From Chryseobacterium ginsenosidimutans (GTDB lineage: Bacteria > Bacteroidota > Bacteroidia > Flavobacteriales > Weeksellaceae), in the NCBI RefSeq assembly GCF_024807225.1, contig NZ_JANUCO010000001.1:1240001-1304000 (forward strand): a stretch of 64,000 bases of DNA. The letters are read 5' to 3'. Within the stretch, counting starts at the first letter, position 1; the number at the start of each line of letters is the position of its first letter. Below the pieces are notes generated by a model that was not told where the DNA came from, did no database searches, and worked only from the letters and a program-made list of their open reading frames with translations. This document shows, in pieces, positions 14,608 to 23,157 of this stretch. The position numbers and the translations under genes were made by a program.

Positions 14608-15162
14608 GTGAAAACAACAGACAACATATTAATTATAGACCTCGAAGCCACGTGTTGGGAAGACCAACCGCCGAGAGGTCAGGAAAGTGAAATCATAGAA
14701 ATCGGAGTTTGTATTATGGATGCAAAAACTGGTAAGATTTCGCAAAATGAAGGGATCTTAGTGAAACCTCAATTTTCAAAAGTGAGTCCGTTTTGTACGG
14801 AACTTACTTCCATTACTCAACAAATGCTTGATGATGAGGGCGTTTTATTAGAAGATGCTTTAGATATTCTGAGAGCAGAATACGATTCCGAAGACATGAC
14901 TTGGGCAAGTTATGGAAACTATGACTTGAATATGCTTCAGAATCAGGCAAGACGCTTCAATGTCGATTATCCTTTGAGTGACGATCATATCAATGTGAAA
15001 ACGTTATTCGGAGAACTGCATCCGACCGTCAGAAAAAGTGTCGGAATGGCAAGAGCTTTAGGCGAACTGAATTTCAAACTTGAAGGAACGCATCACAGAG
15101 GTGTGGATGATGCGAAAAATATTGCGAAGATTTTGTATTGGTGTCTTCAAAAAGCCAAGTAA
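14608..15162 (+). CDS. DEDDh 3'-5' exonuclease (ERI-1/KapD-like), paralogue 2
   Basis: 184 residues from GTG 14608, chosen because VKTTDNILIIDLE then aligns with the start of paralogue 1; the upstream GTG at 14551 lies in the repeat. Catalytic motifs are ILIIDLEATCWE, WASYGNYDLNML and HHRGVDDAKNIAKI. The sequences have diverged well beyond a recent duplication, so the two enzymes may trim different RNAs. Confidence 0.87.
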   Translation: MKTTDNILIIDLEATCWEDQPPRGQESEIIEIGVCIMDAKTGKISQNEGILVKPQFSKVSPFCTELTSITQQMLDDEGVLLEDALDILRAEYDSEDMTWASYGNYDLNMLQNQARRFNVDYPLSDDHINVKTLFGELHPTVRKSVGMARALGELNFKLEGTHHRGVDDAKNIAKILYWCLQKAK

Positions 15163-15218
15163 AAAAGTAGATAAATCCCTTTAGAATTCGTATATTTAAG
15201 AGTATTTGAATTTTATTT

Positions 15219-16241
15219 ATGGATGAAAAATATAATGCTTTAACGCATATCAGAAGTCGACCTGGAATGTATATTGGTTCAATAGATCATTCTGGTTTTA
15301 ATGAACTAATTTACTATTTGATTCAGGATTTTGTAAAAGCAGAGACTTATGAAATAGTTTTTTCATTAAAAGAGAATAATCGATTAATTATTGAATGTGT
15401 TACTCATGAAAACTCTTCTTTCGTTTTAGATGCAATCAACAACATTAATCATTATAATAATGAACATTTCTATTTATCAATTGCCGGTATTATTGCTTTG
15501 GCAGATACTTTAACAATTGAAATTAACGATGTGCCTATTTTACATTCTAAGAAAGGAGTATGTGAAATTGTTAGTCAAATTACTGATGATGTCAACAAAA
15601 TAAAGCTCGATTTTACGGCGGATAAAGATATTTTTAAAGATTTAAACTTGAGCTATCAACATTTGAATAGTTTATTCAGGAGGTTTTCTTTTTTGAACGC
15701 TAAACTTAAAATCAAGAGTATTGATGCATCAACCGATGAATTACAAATCAATATTTTTCATTATCCAAAAGGGTTATCAGAGATAATTGACTTTGAATTA
15801 GTGAAAAACTTTAGATATGATTCTCCTTTTTTTAAGATAAATTTTAATAAAAAAACAAATTTTTCGTATTCACTATCATTAGCTTTTGTGGGAGGTTGGA
15901 GTCTAAAACCTAAAATTAAAGTTTATGCTAATTATAAAGAAACAATTTTAGGAGGATCTCTGTTGGATGGAATTTTACAAGGGTTCAAAAAATTCTTAAA
16001 AGAAGAAGCTTTAAAGAAAAATTTAAACTTAAATATTTCAAATGCTAAGCTTAAAAAACATCTTTTACTTTATGCTTCAGTCAACGGAGAGTTATCTTAT
16101 TTAGGGTCAACTCGATGGAAATTAGGAACTCCAAAAGTTCAAAGTGAAATTAAAGAATTCATTTATCAGGAATTGAAATCCTATTTTACAGATAAGGAAA
16201 ATACAATTACAGATATTTTAGATGTCTTACAAGATCAATAG
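15219..16241 (+). CDS. GyrB/ParE-like protein without ATPase residues
   Basis: 340 residues. LTHIRSRPGMYIGS near the N-terminus is the GyrB/ParE signature (normally VRKRPGMYIG). The N box that should follow (E-x-x-D-N) reads LIYYLIQDFVKAE and lacks the catalytic Glu and the Mg-binding Asn, and no glycine lid is visible. GGSLLDGILQGFKKFL resembles the transducer region of GyrB. So it looks like a GHKL-fold homologue that has lost ATP hydrolysis. It is the last gene of the RNA-repair operon; its role is unknown. Confidence 0.6.
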   Translation: MDEKYNALTHIRSRPGMYIGSIDHSGFNELIYYLIQDFVKAETYEIVFSLKENNRLIIECVTHENSSFVLDAINNINHYNNEHFYLSIAGIIALADTLTIEINDVPILHSKKGVCEIVSQITDDVNKIKLDFTADKDIFKDLNLSYQHLNSLFRRFSFLNAKLKIKSIDASTDELQINIFHYPKGLSEIIDFELVKNFRYDSPFFKINFNKKTNFSYSLSLAFVGGWSLKPKIKVYANYKETILGGSLLDGILQGFKKFLKEEALKKNLNLNISNAKLKKHLLLYASVNGELSYLGSTRWKLGTPKVQSEIKEFIYQELKSYFTDKENTITDILDVLQDQ

Positions 16242-16270
16242 TAAGCTCTCTTTTATAGGGGGCTTTTTTT
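16240..16270. terminator. terminator between convergent genes
   Basis: AAGCTCTC and GGGGGCTT pair with G-T wobbles around TTTTATA, followed by a T run. Confidence 0.65.
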
Positions 16271-16273
16271 ATT

Positions 16274-17170
16274 TTAAATTATATTCTTCCGATAAATTTT
16301 CGGAGTAAGCTGTTGGTTTTTCTTAAAGAAATTAATAAAGTGAGAGAGATCCTCAAAACCAAGACTCCATGCGATTTCCGAAATATTCCAATTGGTGTGC
16401 TGAAGTAGGCTTCTTGCTTCCTGCATGATTCTTTCGCTGATTACCTGTGACGTTGTTTTTTCGGTCACCGATTTCATCACATGATTAAGATGATTGACGT
16501 GAATTGATAATTGGTTGGCAAATTCTGTAGGATGCTTCAATTCCATACGCTGCATGGTGGATTCAATCGGGAATTGTCTTTCCAATAACTCTAAAAAAAT
16601 AGATACAATTCTCTGAGATCCGTTTGAATCTTTATATTGTTGATAAGCTGCAGGTTCCAGTTTTAATGCTTTAAAAATAAGTTGAAGAACAAGAGTTCGT
16701 AAAGTATCATATTTATAGTTAAATTCAAGCGTAATTTCATGAAGCATCTGATCAAAAATATCTTTGAAACTATCAAATTGTTCCGGATCTAAATGATATA
16801 AAGGAACACTTCCGGGTCTGAAAACAGGATATTCTTTAAAATTGTTCATAAAAGGATTAAAAAAATCTTCCGTAAAAACACAAAAATAGGCGGTTTGATC
16901 AGACTCCAGATGTTCCCAGGAATATGGAATATTCGGATTTGAAAAAAGCAAAGCACAATCAAATTCTATTGTTTTATCAGCATAATACAATTTTGTTTTT
17001 CCTTTTAACAGGCTTATTTTATAGAGTGCTTTACGATTAAAAGGCTTGCAGTTGAATCTTTCATCATTATTATGTTTTACATGAAAAACATTGAAGTTAT
17101 TGATGTCTTTTTCTACGGTTCCGGGCATAAAAACTCGGGTGTCCGTTTTTAAATCTTCGTGCAAATTCAT
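16274..17170 (-). CDS. AraC-family transcriptional regulator
   Basis: 298 residues. The C-terminal double HTH is clear (WNISEIAWSLGFEDLSHFINFFKKNQQLTPKIYRKN). The N-terminal part has cupin-like strands (YYADKTIEFDCALLFSNPNIPYSWEHLE). It is divergent from the alcohol dehydrogenase at 17400 and likely controls it; the 230-base gap would hold both promoters. This pair interrupts the RNA-related genes. Confidence 0.88.
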   Translation of the reverse strand: MNLHEDLKTDTRVFMPGTVEKDINNFNVFHVKHNNDERFNCKPFNRKALYKISLLKGKTKLYYADKTIEFDCALLFSNPNIPYSWEHLESDQTAYFCVFTEDFFNPFMNNFKEYPVFRPGSVPLYHLDPEQFDSFKDIFDQMLHEITLEFNYKYDTLRTLVLQLIFKALKLEPAAYQQYKDSNGSQRIVSIFLELLERQFPIESTMQRMELKHPTEFANQLSIHVNHLNHVMKSVTEKTTSQVISERIMQEARSLLQHTNWNISEIAWSLGFEDLSHFINFFKKNQQLTPKIYRKNII

Positions 17171-17371
17171 TTCAGGATTATTAAATATTTTACATTAATA
17201 ATTAATACAATATTACATTAATTAAAGGCCAGAAATACTGCTTTTTTCAAACATAAAGTTGTAAAAATCAAACATTTTCTATTATAAATGTAAGGAATAA
17301 TAATTATTCTATTCTTTGATTTTTACAGTTTTTGATTTGATAAATGCACATTCAATAATGTAATGTTGAGA

Positions 17372-17379
17372 TAATTTTG
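17372..17379 (+). promoter_or_regulatory. -7 promoter element of the alcohol dehydrogenase
   Basis: TAATTTTG matches TAnnTTTG. It overlaps the GTG at 17379, which rules that codon out as the start and supports ATG 17400. Confidence 0.6.
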
Positions 17380-17399
17380 TGCCAATAAATTATACTATT

Positions 17400-18449
17400 A
17401 TGATAAAAGCTAAAGCGTATGCGGCGCAAAATCCAAACGAGACACTTGCACCGTGGGATTTTGCAAGAAGAGATGTTGGTAATCATGATGTGCAGATTGA
17501 AATTTTATATTGTGGAGTATGTCATTCTGATCTGGCACAAATTAATAATGAATGGTTTCCCGGAGTATTTCCAATGGTTCCCGGCCATGAAATTGTAGGT
17601 CGGGTGACAAAAGTGGGAGATCATGTAAAGAAATTTAAAGTTGGTGATCTTGCAGGTGTGGGAACTCTTGCGAATTCTTGCGGTCATTGTCAACATTGTG
17701 AAGATGGTCTTGAAGTGTACTGTGAAAATGGAGTTATCCCGACTTATAATGCGATTGACAAATACCGAGACAATTTGCCGACGTATGGAGGATATTCGAA
17801 TACAATTGTTTCGGATGAATCATTCGCAGTAAGTATTCCTGAAAATTTAGATCTTGCAGCTACAGCTCCATTATTGTGTGCAGGAATCACGACTTATTCT
17901 CCGCTTAAACACTGGAAAGTAGGAAAAGGACATAAACTTGCAGTATTAGGATTGGGCGGTTTAGGACATATGGCGGTTAAATTCGCTGTGGCTTTAGGCG
18001 CTGAAGTCACTATTTTAAGTACTTCCCCTCATAAAGCTGCAGATGCGGAAAAATTGGGAGCTCATCATTTTGTAGTGACAAGCGATGCAGAAGCGGTGGA
18101 AAAAGTTAAAGCATCATTTGATTTCATTGTTGATACAGTAAGTGCAGAACATGACTTTGATTTTTATCTTTCTTTGTTAAAGCTTGACGGGATTCATATT
18201 GTTGTAGGAATTCCACCGGAAGGAATATTGCTGAAAAATGTTGGAATGCTTCAACTGGGTCGTAAAAGCATTGTAGGATCTGCTTCTGGAGGTATTGCTG
18301 AAACTCAGGAAATGTTAGATTTCTGCGCAGAACACCAGATTGTTGCCGATATTGAGATGATAGAGATGAAAAATATTCACTCCGCTTTTGATAGAATGGC
18401 AAAAGGAGACGTAAAGTATCGTTTTGTTATCGATATGTCTACTTTATAA
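17400..18449 (+). CDS. zinc-dependent alcohol/aldehyde dehydrogenase (YahK-like)
   Basis: 349 residues. Catalytic zinc ligands are CGVCHSDL and PGHEIVGRV, and the structural zinc site is CGHCQHCEDGLEVYC. The nucleotide site is LGLGGLGHMAVKFA. Full motif set and length match NADPH-dependent cinnamyl-alcohol-dehydrogenase-like reductases of the YahK group, which reduce aldehydes. ATG 17400 is used, not the upstream GTG inside the promoter. Confidence 0.92.
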   Translation: MIKAKAYAAQNPNETLAPWDFARRDVGNHDVQIEILYCGVCHSDLAQINNEWFPGVFPMVPGHEIVGRVTKVGDHVKKFKVGDLAGVGTLANSCGHCQHCEDGLEVYCENGVIPTYNAIDKYRDNLPTYGGYSNTIVSDESFAVSIPENLDLAATAPLLCAGITTYSPLKHWKVGKGHKLAVLGLGGLGHMAVKFAVALGAEVTILSTSPHKAADAEKLGAHHFVVTSDAEAVEKVKASFDFIVDTVSAEHDFDFYLSLLKLDGIHIVVGIPPEGILLKNVGMLQLGRKSIVGSASGGIAETQEMLDFCAEHQIVADIEMIEMKNIHSAFDRMAKGDVKYRFVIDMSTL

Positions 18450-18498
18450 ACAAACAGGATCAGGAAAAATTATTAAATTTTTTATACAGGGAAATTAA

Positions 18499-18535
18499 TA
18501 CGGGCTGCCTTTCGAGGTAGCCTGTTTTTTATTTT
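18499..18535 (+). terminator. terminator of the alcohol dehydrogenase
   Basis: GGGCTGCC and GGTAGCCTG pair around TTTCGA, followed by a T run. Confidence 0.75.
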
Positions 18536-18564
18536 AATTAAATTTTTTTAAATCTAAAACAACA

Positions 18565-18600
18565 ACGCAAAAAGGTTGCGTAATAGTGTTATTACTTTGC
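18565..18600 (+). promoter_or_regulatory. operator/promoter of the permuted-tRNA ncRNA
   Basis: A perfect palindrome ACGCAA-N5-TTGCGT (18565-18581) lies ahead of a -7 box TTACTTTGC (18592-18600). The same layout with the same spacing stands before the Ro60 gene (21468-21503). This suggests joint control. Confidence 0.7.
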
Positions 18601-18606
18601 ATCATC

Positions 18607-18957
18607 AAAATGAAACAATACTAAAATTTTGAAAAATAGATTTTAGTCAAAATATCAGGCGAGTCTTGTTGGGTGTTTCTGTATATCACCATTGCAGAAT
18701 ATTTTGTTGAGAAACATGATATTATTCTGTTCAACTTGATCTGAAGGTTTCAGAGGTTTTCCAAAAAATCTCACACGGCTCTATCGGTTGGAGGTTCGAG
18801 TCCTCCTATCTCCAAAATGGGGATATAGTTCAAGTGGTAGAACAATAGATTTTTAGCACAGGTTCGAATCCTGTCTTCACTTCGGGTGAAGTAGCTCAGT
18901 TGGTTAGAGCACTACACTTTTAATGTAGTTTGAAAATAGACTCAAAATCTATTTTTT
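18607..18957 (+). ncRNA. ncRNA with two circularly permuted tRNA domains
   Basis: About 350 nt between a promoter and a T-rich end. A 5' strand (18632-18648) pairs over 17 bp with 18939-18956, with one bulged C. Domain 1 (18780-18849) is a permuted tRNA: T arm GGAGG/CCTCC, acceptor halves TATCTCC (18807) and GGGGATA (18819) joined by AAAAT, D arm GTTC/GAAC, the whole closed by TCTAT/ATAGA where a normal tRNA has its anticodon stem. Domain 2 (18858-18928) has T arm ACAGG/CCTGT, acceptor halves CTTCACT and GGTGAAG joined by TCG, D arm GCTC/GAGC, and a complete anticodon arm CTACA-CTTTTAA-TGTAG (Lys UUU). This is the tRNA mimicry known from YrlA-type Y RNAs. The location next to the slipin and Ro60 genes fits. 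Confidence 0.75.
18939..18957 (+). terminator. 3' strand of the ncRNA stem, possible terminator
   Basis: AAAATAGA-CTCAAAA-TCTATTTTTT can also fold as a local hairpin with a T run (18933-18957), competing with the long-range stem. Confidence 0.5.
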
Positions 18958-19126
18958 ATTAGAGTTTGAATATCTCGTTAAAAATATTCTTCATGGAAAG
19001 TCTGGGATTTTTTCAGTTGTTGAATCAACATTTTGAAAAAGCCTGTAAGAAAAGTTTTTTCTGAAAATGAAATTCAGTTGATGAATACATGATTATTGGA
19101 CAAATTTTTCTAAAAATGACGGTTTT

Positions 19127-19255
19127 CCGCGTGAGCGATGGTAATGGATATCCTTTTTTGTCACATTGAGCAGAGTCGAAATGTGAACAAAAAAGATAGA
19201 AATGAACGTAGCGACCCAAGCTGTTGCTTTCAGCGATGGAAAGGGACACGCCCAA
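19127..19255. repeat. R2 dispersed repeat, reverse orientation
   Basis: GCGTGAGCGATGGTAATGGA at the left, TCACATT/AATGTGA hairpin in the middle and GCGATGGAAAGGGACACGCC at the right. It is intergenic, before the slipin gene. The flanks 18960-19126 and 19256-19395 show no gene. Confidence 0.55.
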
Positions 19256-19395
19256 AATCTGATTGATTAGAAAATAAGTTTATAGTATTCGGAAATGAAT
19301 AGACTTTTTTGCAATACTTTACTTCCGCCATTTTTGGAAGAAAGAATCTTGGTTTTTCCTTTTTTAATTAAAATTAATAACACTAAAAATAAAAT

Positions 19396-20496
19396 ATGAT
19401 GGTAAAAAATGTACAAATTAAAGCATATCAAGTGGGTTTGGTTTTTAAAAACCGAAACCTGATTACTATTTTGAAAGAAGGTAATTACTGGCTTTTCGGA
19501 AACAAATCTGTAGAAGTTTTTGAAACGAAAGCTCAGTTTAAAACCGGAGAAGATTTGAATCTTTTATTGAAAAATACAGATTTAGCTTCTATGATTGATG
19601 TTGTTGAGGTAAAAGACGGCGAAATTGTTTTGGTTTATGAAAACGGAATTTTTAAAGAAGTTCTAAATGTTGGTCAATATGCTTTCTGGAAAGGTGTTTT
19701 GAAAAGAGAATTTCAAAAAATCGACCTGACAAAAGTTGAGATTACAGAAAAAATTTCTAAAACAATTTTGGAAAATTTGAAACTCAAAAGCTTCGTAAGA
19801 AAGTTTGTTGTAGCTAATCAATATAAAGGTCTTTTGTTGATAGACGGTAAACTGACCCAGATTTTAGAAGCCGGAACCTATTATTTCTGGAACAACGAAA
19901 CTTCTGTAGAAACCAAAACTATCGATACAAGAATGCAACAAATGGAAATTGCAGGTCAGGAACTTTTGACGAAAGATAAAGCGATGCTTCGTATCAACTT
20001 TTACGTGCGTTATCAGGTGGAAGATGTTGTGAAAGCTTTGATGGATAATAAAGAATACGACAAACAACTTTACATTTTAATGCAATTGGCTTTGCGTGAA
20101 TTTGTTGGAGCTTTAACGTTGGATGAGTTGCTGTTGAAAAAAGATTCTGTAGGCAAAGAAATCCTTGAAAATCTTGGTCACAAAGCTGAAGACTTAGGTT
20201 TAAAAGCTTCCGATGCGGGAATCCGTGATGTGATTTTGACTGGAGAAATGAAGGAAATTATGAATCAGGTTTTGATTGCTGAGAAAAAAGCTCAGGCAAA
20301 CAGTATTATGAGACGTGAAGAAACCGCTTCCACAAGAAGTTTACTGAATACGGCCAAATTAATGGAAGAAAATGAAACGCTTTGGAAACTGAAAGAAATG
20401 GAATATATGGAGAAAATCGCCGAAAAAATTGGAGATATCACCGTTTCCGGAAATAGCAATATCGTTTCTCAGCTAAAAGAGATTTTTACGAAATAA
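19396..20496 (+). CDS. slipin/SPFH (band 7) protein
   Basis: 366 residues. From about residue 130, the SPFH pattern is seen: KGLLLIDGKLTQILEAGTYYF, TKTIDTRMQQMEIAGQELLT, VRYQVEDVVKAL, LRIN and ALREFVGALTLDELLLKKD, then a long helix ending AEKKAQANSIMRREE. There is an extra duplicated N-terminal half with the same fold start (KNRNLITILKEGNYWLF). No membrane anchor is obvious. Slipins of this type are repeatedly found beside RtcB, Rsr and other RNA-repair genes. It lies between the permuted-tRNA ncRNA and the Ro60 gene. Confidence 0.85.
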   Translation: MMVKNVQIKAYQVGLVFKNRNLITILKEGNYWLFGNKSVEVFETKAQFKTGEDLNLLLKNTDLASMIDVVEVKDGEIVLVYENGIFKEVLNVGQYAFWKGVLKREFQKIDLTKVEITEKISKTILENLKLKSFVRKFVVANQYKGLLLIDGKLTQILEAGTYYFWNNETSVETKTIDTRMQQMEIAGQELLTKDKAMLRINFYVRYQVEDVVKALMDNKEYDKQLYILMQLALREFVGALTLDELLLKKDSVGKEILENLGHKAEDLGLKASDAGIRDVILTGEMKEIMNQVLIAEKKAQANSIMRREETASTRSLLNTAKLMEENETLWKLKEMEYMEKIAEKIGDITVSGNSNIVSQLKEIFTK

Positions 20497-20497
20497 T

Positions 20498-20534
20498 CAA
20501 AGACAGGTTTTCATTTTTGAAAATCTGTCTTTAC
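20498..20534 (+). terminator. terminator of the slipin gene
   Basis: AAAGACAG and CTGTCTTT pair, extended by TTTTC/GAAAA arms. Confidence 0.7.
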
Positions 20535-20626
20535 TTGTTATAACCAAGAAAGAGTCCCGAAGGGACGATTTAGCAAAGGATTGGATAAAATCCAATTAAA
20601 ATCAACATACAAATCGTAAGATTTTT

Positions 20627-21073
20627 TTAATTTTCTTTCAACCACTCCTCATAAGAAAGCACACCCAATTCAGGTTTTGCATCAGCTTCCAAAATCGAAA
20701 TAAATTCCAGTTGATTTCCATCAGGATCATTAAAATAAATTGCCAAAGCGGGCATCCAAGCAAAAACCATCGGCTTATCAATTCCGTCTTTTAAAAAGTT
20801 GTAAGGTTTTAAATCTTTATCTTTCAAAAACTCAACCGAATAATTCAAAATGTCTTCTTTATCAGCCGTAAAAGCAAAATGTCTTGTCTGTAAATTTTCT
20901 TTCTGCTCCCACAAACCAAGCATGGATTCTTTATTTTTTCCAATCCATAAAAATGCAATCGGACGGTTTTCATCTTTGTGAGCAAATTCCAATCCTAAAA
21001 CTTCAGTATAAAATTGAATAGCATTTTCCAGATTACTTACCTGGACGTGAGTTTCATATAATCCTTTAATCAT
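20627..21073 (-). CDS. VOC-family (glyoxalase/bleomycin resistance-like) protein
   Basis: 148 residues from the ATG at 21073. One VOC module is seen: GLYETHVQVSNLENAIQFYTEV with the metal-binding H, and AIYFNDPDGNQLEFISIL with the Glu. No specific substrate can be named. It is opposite in strand to its neighbours and separates the slipin and Ro60 genes. Confidence 0.82.
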   Translation of the reverse strand: MIKGLYETHVQVSNLENAIQFYTEVLGLEFAHKDENRPIAFLWIGKNKESMLGLWEQKENLQTRHFAFTADKEDILNYSVEFLKDKDLKPYNFLKDGIDKPMVFAWMPALAIYFNDPDGNQLEFISILEADAKPELGVLSYEEWLKEN

Positions 21074-21216
21074 AGTTTTAATTTTAATCAAAACAAAGCT
21101 AGAAAAGAGATTTTCAAAAATTTTACATTGTTGATTCCTTTATATTAAATGAATGATAGACAAATTGTATTTGGTTGTTAGTGATAGTTGTTTGTTATTA
21201 GATTTAACGTTATTTT

Positions 21217-21299
21217 TTGTCATTCAGAGCGGAACGCAGTGAAGCGTGGAATCTAAATTATCACTACCACTTTGCTTAGATTCCTACGGAATGACAAAA
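21217..21299. repeat. R1 palindromic repeat
   Basis: TTGTCATTCAGAGCGGAACG at the left and GATTCCTACGGAATGACAAA at the right. Confidence 0.7.
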
Positions 21300-21467
21300 T
21301 TCGTGGATATATCTTTTTAAAATCATTTCATTCCTCACAACGGCAACACAATCAATTTTTCGCAGATAAAATCCTTGCGTCTTAAAAACAGTTTGTAACA
21401 AAATAAAGCTTTGCGTCTTTGCGATTTTCCAACAAAAAATAAAAACTTTTTCAGAAATCTTTTCACT

Positions 21468-21503
21468 ACGCAAAAACACTGCGCAACACCACTCTTACTT
21501 TGC
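21468..21503 (+). promoter_or_regulatory. operator/promoter of the Ro60 gene
   Basis: ACGCAAAAACACTGCGCA (21468-21485) followed at the same distance (27 bases start to start) by TTACTTTGC (21495-21503), as upstream of the ncRNA at 18607. Identity is concentrated in ACGCAAAAA, TGCG and TTACTTTGCAT. The leader to the ATG at 21565 is about 55 bases. Confidence 0.7.
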
Positions 21504-21564
21504 ATAAGAAATCAGAGAGGAAGTGATAATCCTCCAAAAATGTTTAACAATAAAAACAGTAACC

Positions 21565-23082
21565 ATGAAATTTAATTTTTTAAGAAAATCAAATAACGTA
21601 GTAATGAATTACGAAGGTGCAAAAGCTTACAAAATGACACCTGCAGAAGAATTGTATAGTGCTGTTGTTACAACAGGATTATCAAACACAACTTATGAAA
21701 AAGGAAATGAAAGATTGGCGAGAATCCAGTCTCTGATTCAAAAAAACGATCCAGATTTCGTTGCAAAATTGGCAGTTTATGCGAGAAAAGAGATGTATTT
21801 GCGTTCAGTTCCATTGGTTTTGACGACCGAATTGGCAAAGCAGACTTCAGGTACAGACTTGGTAAGCAAAACAGTTGACGGAGTGATCCAAAGAGCTGAT
21901 GAAATCACAGAATTGCTAGCGTATTACCAATTAGCAAACGAAAGAAAGGATATTAAAAAATTGAACAAACTTTCAAAACAAATCCAAAAAGGTTTGGTGA
22001 AGTCTTTCAATAAATTTGATGAATACCAGTTTGCAAAATACAATAGAAAAGCTGAGGTTACACTGAAAGACGCTTTGTTTTTGGTTCACCCAAAAGCAAA
22101 AGATGAAAATCAACAGGCAATTTTCAACAAAATCGTCAACGATGCGTTGGAAACTCCATACACTTGGGAAGTTGAACTTTCGGTTTTGGGTCAGACAAAA
22201 TTTGCGGACGAAGCAGAAAGAAAATCAGCTTTCAAAAACAAATGGGAAGAATTGATTTTCAGTAACAAGTTGGGTTATATGGCAACGTTGAGAAACTTGC
22301 GAAACATCTTGGAAGCCAACGTTTCATCAGATGCAATGTACAAAGTGTGCAACTATTTGTCGGATGAAAAAGCGGTGAGGAACTCAAAACAATTGCCATT
22401 TAGATTTTTGTCGGCGTATAGAGAATTGAAAACGATCGATTCACCCTATTTGTCCTCAATTTTGGAAGCATTGGAAGATGCCGTGATGGTGAGTGCAAAA
22501 AATATCAAAGGTTTTGGTTTCGATACTTCGGTGGTGATTGCGGCAGACGTTTCGGGTTCGATGCAACAGCCGGTTTCTGCGAAATCTAAGGTCTTGTTGT
22601 ACGATATCGGTTTGCTAATGTCGATGATGTTGCAGTCACAGTGCAAAAATGTGGTTTCAGGTATGTTTGGTGACACTTGGAAGAGAGTTCCGATGCCTAA
22701 AAACGGTATCCTGAGAAACGTAGATGCGTTCTACAAGCGGGAAGGTGAAGTGGGTTACTCCACAAACGGTTATTTGGTGATCGAAGATTTGCTGAACAGA
22801 CGCGAAAAAGTGGATAAAGTCATGCTGTTCACCGATACTCAGCTTTGGGATAGCAACGGAGGTAGAAATTCCTTTGAAAATTCATGGAATCAATACAAAA
22901 GTTTCAACCCAAATGCAAAATTGTATATTTTTGATTTGGCAGGTTACGGAAAACAGCCGTTGGATGTCAGAAAAAATGATGTATATCTTATCGCAGGTTG
23001 GTCCGACAAAATTTTCGATGTACTGAATGCCTTGGAAGACCGAAAATCTGCAGTAGAAATGATTAAAAAAGTAGTGCTGTAA
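21565..23082 (+). CDS. rsr: Ro60 orthologue (TROVE-vWA RNA-binding protein, Rsr)
   Basis: 505 residues from ATG 21565; the upstream in-frame ATG at 21523 adds 14 unlikely residues. The N-terminal two thirds is a HEAT-like TROVE domain (TPAEELYSAVVTTGLSNTTY, VAKLAVYARKEMYLRSVPLVL). The C-terminal vWA domain has an intact MIDAS (VVIAADVSGSMQQ, D near residue 328, and MLFTDTQLWD). Ro60/Rsr forms a ring that binds Y RNAs on its outer face and 3' ends of misfolded RNAs in its pore; in bacteria it works with PNPase in rRNA maturation and decay. The Y-like RNA array 900 bases downstream and the slipin upstream agree. Confidence 0.95.
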   Translation: MKFNFLRKSNNVVMNYEGAKAYKMTPAEELYSAVVTTGLSNTTYEKGNERLARIQSLIQKNDPDFVAKLAVYARKEMYLRSVPLVLTTELAKQTSGTDLVSKTVDGVIQRADEITELLAYYQLANERKDIKKLNKLSKQIQKGLVKSFNKFDEYQFAKYNRKAEVTLKDALFLVHPKAKDENQQAIFNKIVNDALETPYTWEVELSVLGQTKFADEAERKSAFKNKWEELIFSNKLGYMATLRNLRNILEANVSSDAMYKVCNYLSDEKAVRNSKQLPFRFLSAYRELKTIDSPYLSSILEALEDAVMVSAKNIKGFGFDTSVVIAADVSGSMQQPVSAKSKVLLYDIGLLMSMMLQSQCKNVVSGMFGDTWKRVPMPKNGILRNVDAFYKREGEVGYSTNGYLVIEDLLNRREKVDKVMLFTDTQLWDSNGGRNSFENSWNQYKSFNPNAKLYIFDLAGYGKQPLDVRKNDVYLIAGWSDKIFDVLNALEDRKSAVEMIKKVVL

Positions 23083-23157
23083 AAGACACTGCTTTAATTA
23101 ATTATAAATTATAAGTGATTAATTATAAATGATTTTCATACCGAATATTACTATAAT

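Noticed and set aside
6612..16241. Prophage as source of the tRNA array
   Set aside because: No integrase, structural or lysis genes are found; the neighbours are RNA-processing enzymes of bacterial type.
17379..17399. GTG start of the alcohol dehydrogenase
   Set aside because: The codon overlaps the -7 promoter box, so it would not be in the transcript; ATG 17400 is used.
18607..18957. tmRNA
   Set aside because: There is no tag-peptide frame and no usual tmRNA 5'/3' ends; the halves pair as two separate permuted tRNAs.
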